Shown here: positions 34,738 to 43,718 of the stretch, one piece after another | How positions within the stretch are numbered: position 1 is the stretch's first letter | How the letters are laid out: the number at the start of each line of letters is the position of its first letter | Assembly (NCBI RefSeq): GCF_900176535.1 | Contig: NZ_FWXT01000001.1 | Location: forward strand, 186,001-250,000 | DNA: 64,000 nucleotides | DNA from: Pedobacter africanus | Lineage (GTDB): Bacteria; Bacteroidota; Bacteroidia; Sphingobacteriales; Sphingobacteriaceae | Direction: 5' to 3' | The notes under the pieces: generated by a model | Database searches by the model: none | What the model was told of the DNA's origin: nothing | What the model saw: the letters and a program-made list of their open reading frames with translations, nothing else | Position numbers and translations under genes: made by a program

Positions 34738-36588
34738 TTATTTTATTTTTTCTGTTTTCAGGGACCTGATGTAATAAATTGCTTCTGTAAGGGGTGTTCC
34801 CGGGTTTTTCAGGTCAAAATCCTGATCTGTAGGGGTATCTACATCCGGAAAACGGCGGACATCACCCGTCCTGAAAGTTACCCTTTCAAAGGCACTCACC
34901 GGCACAAACATCAGGCGTGTGCCCTTGTTTTCCCCGTTTACATAAATATCATACATGCGTTTGTCCATATCCAGTTCTGCACGGATATGGTATGCTTTTC
35001 CAGCCTCATACCTTGTGATTCCCGAATTGCGATAACCCACTTTGGCTTTCAGCTCACCATCTGCATCAAATATCAATCTTACCCCGGCAATGCCCTTTGC
35101 GTCCTGAAACTCGATCTGCAAGGATCCTGTATTGTTTTGCGCGGGGGTAACCGTAAATTCTATGTTTACTTTTCTCGCGGCTGGCATCATCCTTTCTGCT
35201 TTCGCGTAATCGTAAGGGTCCTTGTCACGGAGCGTCAGCACCTTTGTACCATCTGCCGCTTTTTCAATTTTAGCAGGGGCCCAAAGCGGACTAAAAATAT
35301 TCCAGTATTTCAGTTCCTGACCATCAGGCAGTGCATTAAATACCTCGTTCACCGGGCCAGACACTGTTGAGATCACCGGAACCGGTACTTTGGCCACCCA
35401 TATGTCTTCTTTGTTCATGCTATAGGTTAACCACATATTCCCGTCTTCAGGTTTGCCATCTGTTTCAGGAATACCCCTGATGTACTGTGGCCCGTAGGAT
35501 TTATAGTTACCACCATAACGCATTTGCGAAATTTCGCCGTTTACCAATAACAGGTCTTTATAATCCAGACCATTGTTACTGGTAGATACTGCAAGTGGCC
35601 ATCTGAACTCTGAAGGATTATATACCATAGCAAAACGTCCGTCGCTGGTACGCTGGCCCCAGATCTTCGCATTGCTGTTCACCACACCCGGCGCCCTTAA
35701 AGGATTATATTGCCAGGTTTTACCACCATCGTTGCTTACAGATGTTAAGGCATGCTTCCATAGCCCTACCACTTTACCGTCGGGCAGGTGATAATAACTG
35801 AAAGCCTTTACCGGTCTGTTTAATGGGATTAAAGGGTCATTCCGGTCTGCTTCTTCTACCATTTGCTGCATCATCAGCGGACTGCCCAGAATTTCCTTAC
35901 AGGCTTGTACAAGTCCTTTGTCCTTACTGGTCGTATAAAAAGGATAAAGCGTATGTTTCATGTCCCAGCTCTTGTTTGGCCTCAGCAAATAAATGGGCCC
36001 ATAAGTTCCGTCTCTTTTGATCTCCCTGATCACCCTGCCTATACCTTTTCCGTCGTTCGGATCGTCGGTTTTATCCATAGCTATGCCATAATAGGCCAGC
36101 GCAAACAACCTGTCGGCTTTCGACACAAAAAAGCCTACGCGCTGGTGCATGGTCGCATAAAGTTTTTTTGCTACACCTGGATGGCCTTCCTTGCGCCATC
36201 CGTCGGGTATCTTATAAGGAGGAAAAATAACTTCTGGTTTAGACCATTTGTATCCATCCTTAGAGCTTTGCAGCAAAGTCTGACTTGGGGGAATGTGCTC
36301 TCCTACCGGGTCACTAAGGTACTCCAGGTAAAAGGTCCTGTTCCAGTAGGCCAGCATGGGGGCATGGTTATAGGTCCAGCTCAGACCATCAGACAATTCG
36401 GGGTGTTCCCTGTTTGCTCTGAAGGTTTGTATATTGTGCACACCTATTGCAGGTGTAAGCTGCCCATGGTGATAATCTGCATTCACTATGGTGCTGCCGG
36501 TATAACGCAGTGTATCCTGCGCCATTGATGCCTGTGTTGCCGTCAGCAAGCCTGCAGCTATCCATATTTTAATATATATCTTCCTCAT
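34738..36588 (-). CDS. exported sialidase-fold (beta-propeller) protein with C-terminal LamG-like domain
   Basis: A 616-residue protein with signal peptide MRKIYIKIWIAAGLLTATQASMAQ. Residues 45-420 are an irregular propeller with Asp-box-like strands (SSKDGYKWSKPE, SNDGGKTWQYNP) and SWTYNHAPMLAYWNRTFYLE near the start. Residues about 425-610 form a concanavalin/LamG-like sandwich (NIEFTVTPAQNNTGSLQIEF, YHIRAELDMDKRMYDIYVNG), a common carbohydrate-binding fold. Domain order suggests an exo-acting pectin enzyme with a binding module, but I do not recognise a characterised CAZy family. Its start overlaps the GH43 stop by 4 bp (ATGA), so it is firmly in the operon. Function left open. Confidence 0.7.
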   Translation of the reverse strand: MRKIYIKIWIAAGLLTATQASMAQDTLRYTGSTIVNADYHHGQLTPAIGVHNIQTFRANREHPELSDGLSWTYNHAPMLAYWNRTFYLEYLSDPVGEHIPPSQTLLQSSKDGYKWSKPEVIFPPYKIPDGWRKEGHPGVAKKLYATMHQRVGFFVSKADRLFALAYYGIAMDKTDDPNDGKGIGRVIREIKRDGTYGPIYLLRPNKSWDMKHTLYPFYTTSKDKGLVQACKEILGSPLMMQQMVEEADRNDPLIPLNRPVKAFSYYHLPDGKVVGLWKHALTSVSNDGGKTWQYNPLRAPGVVNSNAKIWGQRTSDGRFAMVYNPSEFRWPLAVSTSNNGLDYKDLLLVNGEISQMRYGGNYKSYGPQYIRGIPETDGKPEDGNMWLTYSMNKEDIWVAKVPVPVISTVSGPVNEVFNALPDGQELKYWNIFSPLWAPAKIEKAADGTKVLTLRDKDPYDYAKAERMMPAARKVNIEFTVTPAQNNTGSLQIEFQDAKGIAGVRLIFDADGELKAKVGYRNSGITRYEAGKAYHIRAELDMDKRMYDIYVNGENKGTRLMFVPVSAFERVTFRTGDVRRFPDVDTPTDQDFDLKNPGTPLTEAIYYIRSLKTEKIK

Positions 36589-37508
36589 TTCCTCAGCCTT
36601 TCAATGATTTTGCGTTTCACCTCTACTATGGTTCCATGTTTATGCCCTTCCGGAATTACTGTCTCTGCAGAAACATCCTTAAAACTTTTAAAATCGCTGG
36701 TTTTTACAGCGGCATACCTTTTCTCCCCGTAGGCATCATAATAAATCAGCCAGTTGTTCCCCAGTTTAACTACCGTCGGCCCTTCTGTCAGCTTGCCGCT
36801 AAAAGGCTCAGAAACATCTGCATAAGGTCCGATGGGGTCCTCGCTGAAAGCCACCTTCAGGTTCCTGTTAGGGCGGGTATTGTCTTTCAATACCAGCACA
36901 TAATCCTTTGCCGACTTTTTTACTATCACTGCATCAATTATGCTGAACCCCGGATCAAGAAATAGCCTGGCTTCACTGAAAACCTTAAAATCCCTGGTCG
37001 TAACTGAATACATCCTATGATTGTTGTCTTCATCCTCTACCCCTCTTGCAAAGCGGTGGGGTATGGTAGATGCCCAGATAATGATGTATTCTTTTTTGAT
37101 GTCATCATAAAAAATTTCGGGTGCCCATACGTTTACGGTAGCCGGTTCATTTTGCAGCACCGGAACAAACTGTTGCCCGGACCAATGGATAAGGTCTTTT
37201 GAACTCGCATAGCCAAAGCCTCTTTCGCCCTTCCAGCCGCAGGTCCATACCAAATGAAAAACACCGTCAGGTCCCTGTACCATTGAGGGGTCGCGCATGA
37301 TCTTTTGTTTACCGATCTCCGGCTTTAAAAAAATTCTGTTCAGGTCGGTCCATTTATAACCATCATAGCTGTACAGCATCCGCAAACCTTCATTTGCCGG
37401 CTCGTGAAAAGAGGTAAACACATAGGCTTTTTTTGAGCAGGCGCTGAAACCAGCCATCAGCCCAAATAGGAATAAGAAATGAAAAAACTGCTTTAAACCC
37501 GTCCTCAT
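36585..37508 (-). CDS. GH43-family glycoside hydrolase lipoprotein
   Basis: A 307-residue five-bladed propeller with a lipobox (GLMAGFSAC, Cys 24). The GH43 catalytic triad is visible: D73 in IMRDPSM (base), D192 in SIIDAVIV (pKa modulator) and E242 in LTEGPTV (acid); WAPEIFYD is the usual blade-2 motif. GH43 enzymes release L-arabinofuranose, xylose or galactose; arabinose from RG-I/RG-II side chains is the best guess. It overlaps the GH140 stop by 1 bp (TAATG) and the next gene by 4 bp, so translation is coupled on both sides. Subfamily cannot be assigned by eye. Confidence 0.88.
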   Translation of the reverse strand: MRTGLKQFFHFLFLFGLMAGFSACSKKAYVFTSFHEPANEGLRMLYSYDGYKWTDLNRIFLKPEIGKQKIMRDPSMVQGPDGVFHLVWTCGWKGERGFGYASSKDLIHWSGQQFVPVLQNEPATVNVWAPEIFYDDIKKEYIIIWASTIPHRFARGVEDEDNNHRMYSVTTRDFKVFSEARLFLDPGFSIIDAVIVKKSAKDYVLVLKDNTRPNRNLKVAFSEDPIGPYADVSEPFSGKLTEGPTVVKLGNNWLIYYDAYGEKRYAAVKTSDFKSFKDVSAETVIPEGHKHGTIVEVKRKIIERLRK

Positions 37509-38914
37509 TATATTTTATCAATAACCAATACCCAGTCGTTACCGTCCTTTTCTTCTCCCGGCGGATCGAAATGGTGTGTTCCCTTATTTTCCACAGCACC
37601 TATCGGAATAGTTTTGCCATCACGTGGATTGAACCAGGAAGCCTTCACCTGATTGCTTCCAATCACACCCATTTTCAGCGGGATATTTCTTCCTGTATAG
37701 GTGTACACAAAGATGTAGTCCTTCCCACGCGTGACCATCAGCCTGCTGTATTTTTCACCATTGCCATCGGCTATGAGCAACTGGTCTGGCTGCCTGTCGA
37801 GATAACCTTCCGGGCCTTTAGACAGCATCAGGTTTTTCAGGTGTACCATCTGCCCTGCACCAGGGTCATTTAAAGCCTGCTGCCAGGACAGGGTTGCGCC
37901 ATAAGCTGCATCCTTGTCTGCCGGATTGTACATCTGCATTACCGAGTTATCCCCATAGGTATAACCAAAGGCCCCGGCAAAAACCGACCAGTAACCATAC
38001 CTCCGCACATCTGCATCGGTCCATCGGGGTTCCGCCGGATTGTGTAACCCTTGCGGAATACCTTCATAAGAAGGCTCCCCGTCTATAGTGGGCTTTACGG
38101 GCTTTAACTGATAGTCTTTTTCTATGTATTTCCAGTTGTCTTCTCCATAGTGCCATTTTTCTTTAGAACTGGTATCCTGATCATAACGGCGGTGGCCAGA
38201 TTGCACCATGTTGAAATCCATCCATTTTTCGTTATGAAACCATTCTGAAGAGCCGGTACGGCCTCTTGGATGAAATGTAATCAGATGGTTGGGATCATTC
38301 GACCTTAAAGTGTTGCCAATGACCTCCCATACCTGCTTTACTTCCGATCCCCTGATATCGCCACCGTTTAACCAGATGATGTTCCACTTATCTTTATACC
38401 TTTTGGCCAGAAACTCCGCATAGCTTTTGGCCTGCTCCGGACTAACCTTTTTATTTTTTACATTGGTACCCCATACCGGCACCAAAGCCATATAAATCCC
38501 TTTTTCCGCCGCTTTGTCGATTACATAATCTATATGGTCCCAAAAATCATACGCGGTGGAATCTGTAAAATTTTTCCCTTCGGTCTGCAATGGCCTGGAA
38601 ATATCACCTCCAACCAGGGATGAATCACCATAAATATTTACGGAAGGTACTGTATGCAATACCATTACCTGTACTACATTAAAGCCTTTTTTGCTTCTGT
38701 CTTCCAGGTACTCAACAGCCTGTTCCCGCGTCAATTTATTAAACAACAGCCAGCCGGTATCGCCCAGCCAGAAAAAAGGCTTACCATCCTTGGTCAGGTA
38801 GCGTCCATTTTCAGAAACCTGCAGGCCTTTTTTCAGTTGATCAGATTTTTGGTCTGATGCACAGGCAAACAGGGTTAACGAGATAACAAGTGATAAAATT
38901 ACCTTTTGATACAT
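37508..38914 (-). CDS. GH140-like apiosidase (DUF4038 domain) lipoprotein
   Basis: A 468-residue lipoprotein (LTLFACAS, Cys 18). The catalytic TIM barrel of DUF4038/GH140 type starts with VSENGRYLTKDGKPFFWLGD (33-52) and carries WLNGGDIRG (D186, likely acid/base) and TIDGEPSYEGI (E280 or E284, likely nucleophile). A small C-terminal beta domain, typical for the family, follows from about 380. GH140 hydrolyses D-apiose-beta-1,2-galacturonate links that attach side chains A and B of rhamnogalacturonan II. Not all DUF4038 proteins are proven apiosidases, but the pectin context supports it. The stop codon overlaps the GH43 start, and the gene lies 11 bp after the DUF6298 gene. Confidence 0.82.
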   Translation of the reverse strand: MYQKVILSLVISLTLFACASDQKSDQLKKGLQVSENGRYLTKDGKPFFWLGDTGWLLFNKLTREQAVEYLEDRSKKGFNVVQVMVLHTVPSVNIYGDSSLVGGDISRPLQTEGKNFTDSTAYDFWDHIDYVIDKAAEKGIYMALVPVWGTNVKNKKVSPEQAKSYAEFLAKRYKDKWNIIWLNGGDIRGSEVKQVWEVIGNTLRSNDPNHLITFHPRGRTGSSEWFHNEKWMDFNMVQSGHRRYDQDTSSKEKWHYGEDNWKYIEKDYQLKPVKPTIDGEPSYEGIPQGLHNPAEPRWTDADVRRYGYWSVFAGAFGYTYGDNSVMQMYNPADKDAAYGATLSWQQALNDPGAGQMVHLKNLMLSKGPEGYLDRQPDQLLIADGNGEKYSRLMVTRGKDYIFVYTYTGRNIPLKMGVIGSNQVKASWFNPRDGKTIPIGAVENKGTHHFDPPGEEKDGNDWVLVIDKI

Positions 38915-38925
38915 GGCTATACGGT

Positions 38926-41900
38926 TTAAATTTTACTGATGAAAATGACCTCATCTGCTGATGAAAGTTTACTGAAGGTGGCCACAGTACCAGCTTTGAT
39001 CTTTTCTTCCTTAAGTACTTTTCCGCTGCGCGGATTGATGTGCTGAACAATATAATTTCCGGTATGCTGGCTTAAGTCAAGTTTTATGGAAGCATCGCTG
39101 CTGTTGTACAATACATAAGCCTTACCCGGATTGCCCAGCACATATTGTCCCTGGGTATTGCCTTGGGGAGCAAAGGGCTTCATGGCCGTTGCTGCCGCAA
39201 GCAGGGACTGGCTAATCGCGGGAACATTAGAAAGCGATCCCCCTGCCATAAAAATGGCCCAGCCAAATGCATCATAGCTGTCGGCGGAATAACTCACTGC
39301 CTTTTCAGGATATTGGGCACGGTATTCAGCAACTGCGCGGTATACCTGTTCAAAAGAAGTTTTTTTTGGTTTCAGTAAACGTGCATGCTGGCGTGGTGCC
39401 AGGTTCTGTCCGCCCTGTGGGGCATAGGCCGTTCCATCCGACTGGTAATGCCAGTAGCGGATATCGATCAGATCTACCACCGCAGCCCTTTCTTTATCAG
39501 CCAGGATAGCATCCTGCACATCCTTGGTTACACTCAGTCCGATAACCGGGTGCTTTCCGGTTTCTTTTTCCCATTCTTTAATGGTATCTATCCAGAACTG
39601 CACAAAATGCAGGGGTCCGGTAAATTCCGCCCCAATCAGCTGGACCACACTTGTATTTTCTGCAAAATTATCCAGGCATTTGCGGATATAGGCACGGTGC
39701 AATGCTCTTCGGGCAGGGTTACTGATGTCGTAAAACTGTTCGGCCATGAATATCCGCTTATCGCCGGCATAAGGTACAGGTTCCGGAAATCCTGTGTTAT
39801 TGATGTTATTGGCCGTACGCCATGGAAAATCGGCATAATGTGCCCCGGCCTCAATAATATTGTGCTGAAAATACTGTTCATGAACCAAAACCAGGCCCTT
39901 CTGATCGGCAAGTCCGGCAAAGGTCTTGAGCCTGTCCCAATACCAGAGGTTATATTTCGAAAGGTCGTACTTACTCAGTCCATCCCAGGCCTTGTCTATC
40001 CCGCTCCTGGCAAATGGCAATTCATAAAAGGGTGTCCATACATCGCCATCCATCCGCCTGATGCGCTCATGGTCATCGCGTCTGCGATCGTACCAAAGGC
40101 CATAATTATGCTCCAATATCTTCACCGTTCCCTTCTGCATGGAGTCTGTAGTCTGCTCCAGGTTATCTGTCAAGCCCATACCTTCGCGCCCGGGCACAAA
40201 GCGGGTAATGTGTGCCTTGCTGTTCTTTAACCCATAGGGCCTGGCACTGCCATTCCACCACTGCACTTCCTGCCGGTTGCCGGTAACAATGGTATGAGCC
40301 CGTTGCAACCAACCATTACTTACTTCCATTACAGCTATCTTGCGGCGCATAGGCAGCGCTTCCACACCAATCTGATCAATGCTTTTAATGCCCACAGCGT
40401 TAACAGGGATTGGCTGTCTTTGTGCGGCCTGGTCTATATATTCCGTAAGCAACATGGCAGGCTTTACTGCCAGCTTAGTCAGTTTCATAGCTACTTCAAC
40501 AGGGGGACTGCTCGATGCTTCTGTCTCTACAGGCATAATGAATGTCCTGATGTCTGCCTGTGTACCTATCCTGTCCCTCAACTGGGCATAGTATAAACTA
40601 CGCGGCTGGATCTGTTCGTTAGACATATCCCAGTAACCATCGCCAGCAAACTGTGCCCAGGTACCAAAAGCCCAATTCTGTGCACCCGGTGGCCGGTAAC
40701 AATCTACCCTTGCCGCCGTACACTGCCAGAAAACGCTGTTGGCCCCAGCCCATCCAGCACCTTGCCCGTCCTGTCCGCGGTTCATAAAACTCAGTGCCTG
40801 TCCGTCTATATTTACAATATCAAACAGTACACCCGATGCCCAGCTATCTATTGCACCGCTAAAGCTAAACGGCAAATAAGCCTGGCATTGCACAAAAGCA
40901 TTGGGACCAGGAGCACAATAACCTGTGGCAAAATCGTGGTAACCGTATTCTGAGTACAAACGCTGGAAAAGTGTTTGTCCACCAAAGGTCAAAAAAGTAT
41001 TTCTACGCTCTCCGCCAATTTCTGAAACTGGCAAAAGTGACTTACAATCTTCAACAGTAACCCTTTTTGCGCTTTGCTGCACATTTACTGCAGAGCCCGC
41101 AAAATGTTCGAATACAAGTTGTCGGGCCCAGGCATCCGCAACATTTTCCATGGAGATCGCTGTCCAGCGGTGGTATTCGTCCTTTGGATTTGTAGTATCA
41201 TAAGCCGAACGGAACCGGATATGCTCTACACCGGAGCGGCAGATCCTCCCGTTCCAGGTGTATTTCGACAAATCTGCTTCATCAGCAGCCTCGAGTGCGG
41301 TAGTGATCGGTGCATCAAGCGTCAGCTCATTTCCATTAATAGCCATAACGGTCCTGTCCCAATAAATATCGCGCTGCCCCGGCTTCCATCCCAAAGCGGT
41401 AATTCCCCCTCCAAAATGAGCTGTTCCGATAGTCTCTATCCAGTTTTTGGTTGATGGGCGGTGCAGCATTACCTGATCACCTTTTTTAAATGCTGCTGCA
41501 TTCGCTACGGTAATTTTCATCGCATTTACCGGAACGTATTTATCTGTTACGCGTACAGATGGCCCGTCAATCCGGTCTGCCTTACCCGAAAGGCGGAGTA
41601 CACCCATCCTGTCGAGGCCCGTAGCATAGATCAATGTACCGTTTTCTGCGCTGCCACTGCCCCTCAACACTACACCTGAAGCGCTGATCTTCAGCGATCC
41701 TGAGACTTCATATTTTCCTTTTTCCAGCAATACGGCGCCGCGCAGACCATCTTTACCCAGTGGCAAAGTAGCCACATAATTTAAGGCCGACTGTATCCTT
41801 AAGGTTGCGTCGCCGTCCTTAACAGGTACCACTACCCTTACCACAGCATCAGGGATGGCAGTTTCTCCGGCCATGTAGCCACAATAGGAAAAATCGGGAA

Positions 41901-42069
41901 TGCGGTTCCCTTTTTCATCAGGCGTATAGGCCAGCCGGCCATCCTTATCCTTAAATATAGGTTTGGGCGGTTCCTGCGTTTTTACTTTCTGTGCAATAGC
42001 CAGGCATGGATTAAAATAAGCCCATACTGCAAGGAGAAATAAATGTGGATATTTACGGCAGTTCAGCAT
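38926..42069 (-). CDS. two-domain secreted protein: right-handed beta-helix plus DUF6298/TIM-barrel-like domain
   Basis: A 1047-residue exported protein (signal peptide to about 26). It opens with KDKDGRLAYTPDEKGNRIPD and FSYCGYMAGETAIPDA, a start I associate with DUF6298 proteins. Residues 70-480 form a pectate-lyase-like beta-helix (LRIQSALNYVATLPLGKDGL and repeated SGVVLRGSGSA-type turns). Residues about 560-960 look like an (alpha/beta)8 barrel with acidic residues in LIGAEFTGP and DLIDIRYWHYQ. A C-terminal beta domain ends the chain. The combination suggests a bifunctional pectin-degrading enzyme, but no activity can be named. It is flanked by PL1 (11 bp) and GH140 (11 bp) in the operon. 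Confidence 0.75.
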   Translation of the reverse strand: MLNCRKYPHLFLLAVWAYFNPCLAIAQKVKTQEPPKPIFKDKDGRLAYTPDEKGNRIPDFSYCGYMAGETAIPDAVVRVVVPVKDGDATLRIQSALNYVATLPLGKDGLRGAVLLEKGKYEVSGSLKISASGVVLRGSGSAENGTLIYATGLDRMGVLRLSGKADRIDGPSVRVTDKYVPVNAMKITVANAAAFKKGDQVMLHRPSTKNWIETIGTAHFGGGITALGWKPGQRDIYWDRTVMAINGNELTLDAPITTALEAADEADLSKYTWNGRICRSGVEHIRFRSAYDTTNPKDEYHRWTAISMENVADAWARQLVFEHFAGSAVNVQQSAKRVTVEDCKSLLPVSEIGGERRNTFLTFGGQTLFQRLYSEYGYHDFATGYCAPGPNAFVQCQAYLPFSFSGAIDSWASGVLFDIVNIDGQALSFMNRGQDGQGAGWAGANSVFWQCTAARVDCYRPPGAQNWAFGTWAQFAGDGYWDMSNEQIQPRSLYYAQLRDRIGTQADIRTFIMPVETEASSSPPVEVAMKLTKLAVKPAMLLTEYIDQAAQRQPIPVNAVGIKSIDQIGVEALPMRRKIAVMEVSNGWLQRAHTIVTGNRQEVQWWNGSARPYGLKNSKAHITRFVPGREGMGLTDNLEQTTDSMQKGTVKILEHNYGLWYDRRRDDHERIRRMDGDVWTPFYELPFARSGIDKAWDGLSKYDLSKYNLWYWDRLKTFAGLADQKGLVLVHEQYFQHNIIEAGAHYADFPWRTANNINNTGFPEPVPYAGDKRIFMAEQFYDISNPARRALHRAYIRKCLDNFAENTSVVQLIGAEFTGPLHFVQFWIDTIKEWEKETGKHPVIGLSVTKDVQDAILADKERAAVVDLIDIRYWHYQSDGTAYAPQGGQNLAPRQHARLLKPKKTSFEQVYRAVAEYRAQYPEKAVSYSADSYDAFGWAIFMAGGSLSNVPAISQSLLAAATAMKPFAPQGNTQGQYVLGNPGKAYVLYNSSDASIKLDLSQHTGNYIVQHINPRSGKVLKEEKIKAGTVATFSKLSSADEVIFISKI

Positions 42070-42080
42070 CAGGTCATTTT

Positions 42081-43718
42081 TTACGGTTTCACAGTGGCTA
42101 GTGGCACTACACTGTTGATGTAATTTTCAATATGGGCATACCCGTTTCCTGCAATCTTTGCAGCATCCGATGCATCATTCGGGTTTAATCCCTGTTTAAC
42201 TTCCCAGGCATCCGGCATCCCATCATTATCTGCATCCTTATAAGGCGTACCCTTGTATTCAGGATACCCGCCTACCTGGCTGATGTCTGATATGATGCCC
42301 ATTTTATACGAATCGGCCGGCAGCCTTCTTTTGATGAACTGTCCGCCCGCAGGCGCTTTGGCATCAGCGGCATATTTTACCACACCTGTTTTCACCTGCT
42401 CAACAATCCGCTGATCTACGGCGTCCCGCCTAGGCAGGGTAGCACCCGCATTGGCGAGCGCGTAGGCATAAGCAGTCCGGGCGTCAGTTATACTTACCTT
42501 TGCCATAGGCATAGGCTTGTTTACGCGCATAGAATCCAGTATCTTTTTCTTGTTGGCCATGCCCTCTATCTGTACGCCTCCATCCCAGTTGTCTTTACTT
42601 ACCTTTTCAAATCCTTCAATAATGTTCCCATGAACATAGGCTCGTCCAAAGGTGTGGGAAAACTGTTTGTCGCGACCGCTTTCGGGTTTCAGTATGCGAA
42701 AAGCTATGGGCTGATCAAGTGGCGTGATCGGTCCTGGTTTGTAGTAATTGTTGATAAAATTGTACAATGAATTGTTATCGCCCCCATCGGCACTGCGGTT
42801 CCACCAGTTAAAAACTACATTGTTTACAAAACCAAAATCGCCATACATACCTACAGAAGGGTTTCTGCTGATGTTACTGGCCCAAAGGTTACGCATAAAA
42901 GTGCTGTTCAGTCCACCGATGGTACTGCCAAAAGCGTGATTATAGGTATCCAGCGCTTCAGAGAAGATAGAATTTTGAATGGTTACATTTACCGTTGGCA
43001 ATTTTAGGGGTTTCGATCCATCCTCTGCGTCGTAAACATGCCTGTAAATGGACATATTTTCGTCCAGCCCCCAGCTGGCAGACACATGATCGATGATGAT
43101 GTTGCCCACTGGGTTGCCACCAATGGCATCATCCCTGCGGGTCACCTCTGTTTCTCCCCTGCGAAACCTCATGTACCTGATCACCACATCGTGGGTATCT
43201 ATCCATACGGACTCTCCGGCAATACAAACCCCGTCTCCAGGGGCTGTTTGTCCGGCAATGGTGATGTAAGGGGCACGGATGCTGATCGGGCTTTTCAGCC
43301 TGATGATACCGGCCACATTAAATACGATGATACGTGCACCGCCCTGTTCACAAGCTTCACGCAACGAACCAGGACCGGAATCTGCCAATGTAGTTACTAC
43401 ATAAACCTTACCGCCACGACCGCCAAAACTGTAGGCGCCGCCACCCTCTGCACCTGGAAAGGCGGGGATTCTGGCCTGCGGAAGATCAGAAGGTTTGGCA
43501 GCCCATGGAACAAAAGGTTTACCGTTTTTTGCGTCACGCTCGATAAGCGGTTTAATTTTTTCAAACTGCAGATCCGACAGCTTCCTGGCTATAGCCCCTA
43601 TTGAGTCTGCTTTGGCTTCCAATGCAGGGGGGATTACCGGGTATTGCGCAAGTGCTGCCCCGCTTAAACCGGAGAGTGAAATAGCCAGCATTATCGAAAA
43701 TCTTCCCGATCTGTTCAT
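42081..43718 (-). CDS. pectate lyase-like protein, PL1 family
   Basis: A 545-residue exported protein (signal peptide to about 24). It carries the PL1 beta-helix: FPGAEGGGAYSFGGRGGKVY, TLADSGPGSLREAC, PYITIAGQTAPGDGVC and VGNIIIDHVSASWGLDEN, the last being the usual Ca2+/substrate groove. After the helix the C-terminal DADNDGMPDAWE is a calcium-binding type repeat of the kind found at the end of many Bacteroidota PL1 proteins. PL1 enzymes cleave homogalacturonan by beta-elimination. It is a tandem paralogue of the next gene upstream (43715-45394) and overlaps it by 4 bp (ATGA). Confidence 0.92.
   Translation of the reverse strand: MNRSGRFSIMLAISLSGLSGAALAQYPVIPPALEAKADSIGAIARKLSDLQFEKIKPLIERDAKNGKPFVPWAAKPSDLPQARIPAFPGAEGGGAYSFGGRGGKVYVVTTLADSGPGSLREACEQGGARIIVFNVAGIIRLKSPISIRAPYITIAGQTAPGDGVCIAGESVWIDTHDVVIRYMRFRRGETEVTRRDDAIGGNPVGNIIIDHVSASWGLDENMSIYRHVYDAEDGSKPLKLPTVNVTIQNSIFSEALDTYNHAFGSTIGGLNSTFMRNLWASNISRNPSVGMYGDFGFVNNVVFNWWNRSADGGDNNSLYNFINNYYKPGPITPLDQPIAFRILKPESGRDKQFSHTFGRAYVHGNIIEGFEKVSKDNWDGGVQIEGMANKKKILDSMRVNKPMPMAKVSITDARTAYAYALANAGATLPRRDAVDQRIVEQVKTGVVKYAADAKAPAGGQFIKRRLPADSYKMGIISDISQVGGYPEYKGTPYKDADNDGMPDAWEVKQGLNPNDASDAAKIAGNGYAHIENYINSVVPLATVKP

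Noticed and set aside
39385..40230. 281-codon open frame antisense to the DUF6298 gene
   Set aside because: Shadow of a long, well-supported gene on the other strand.
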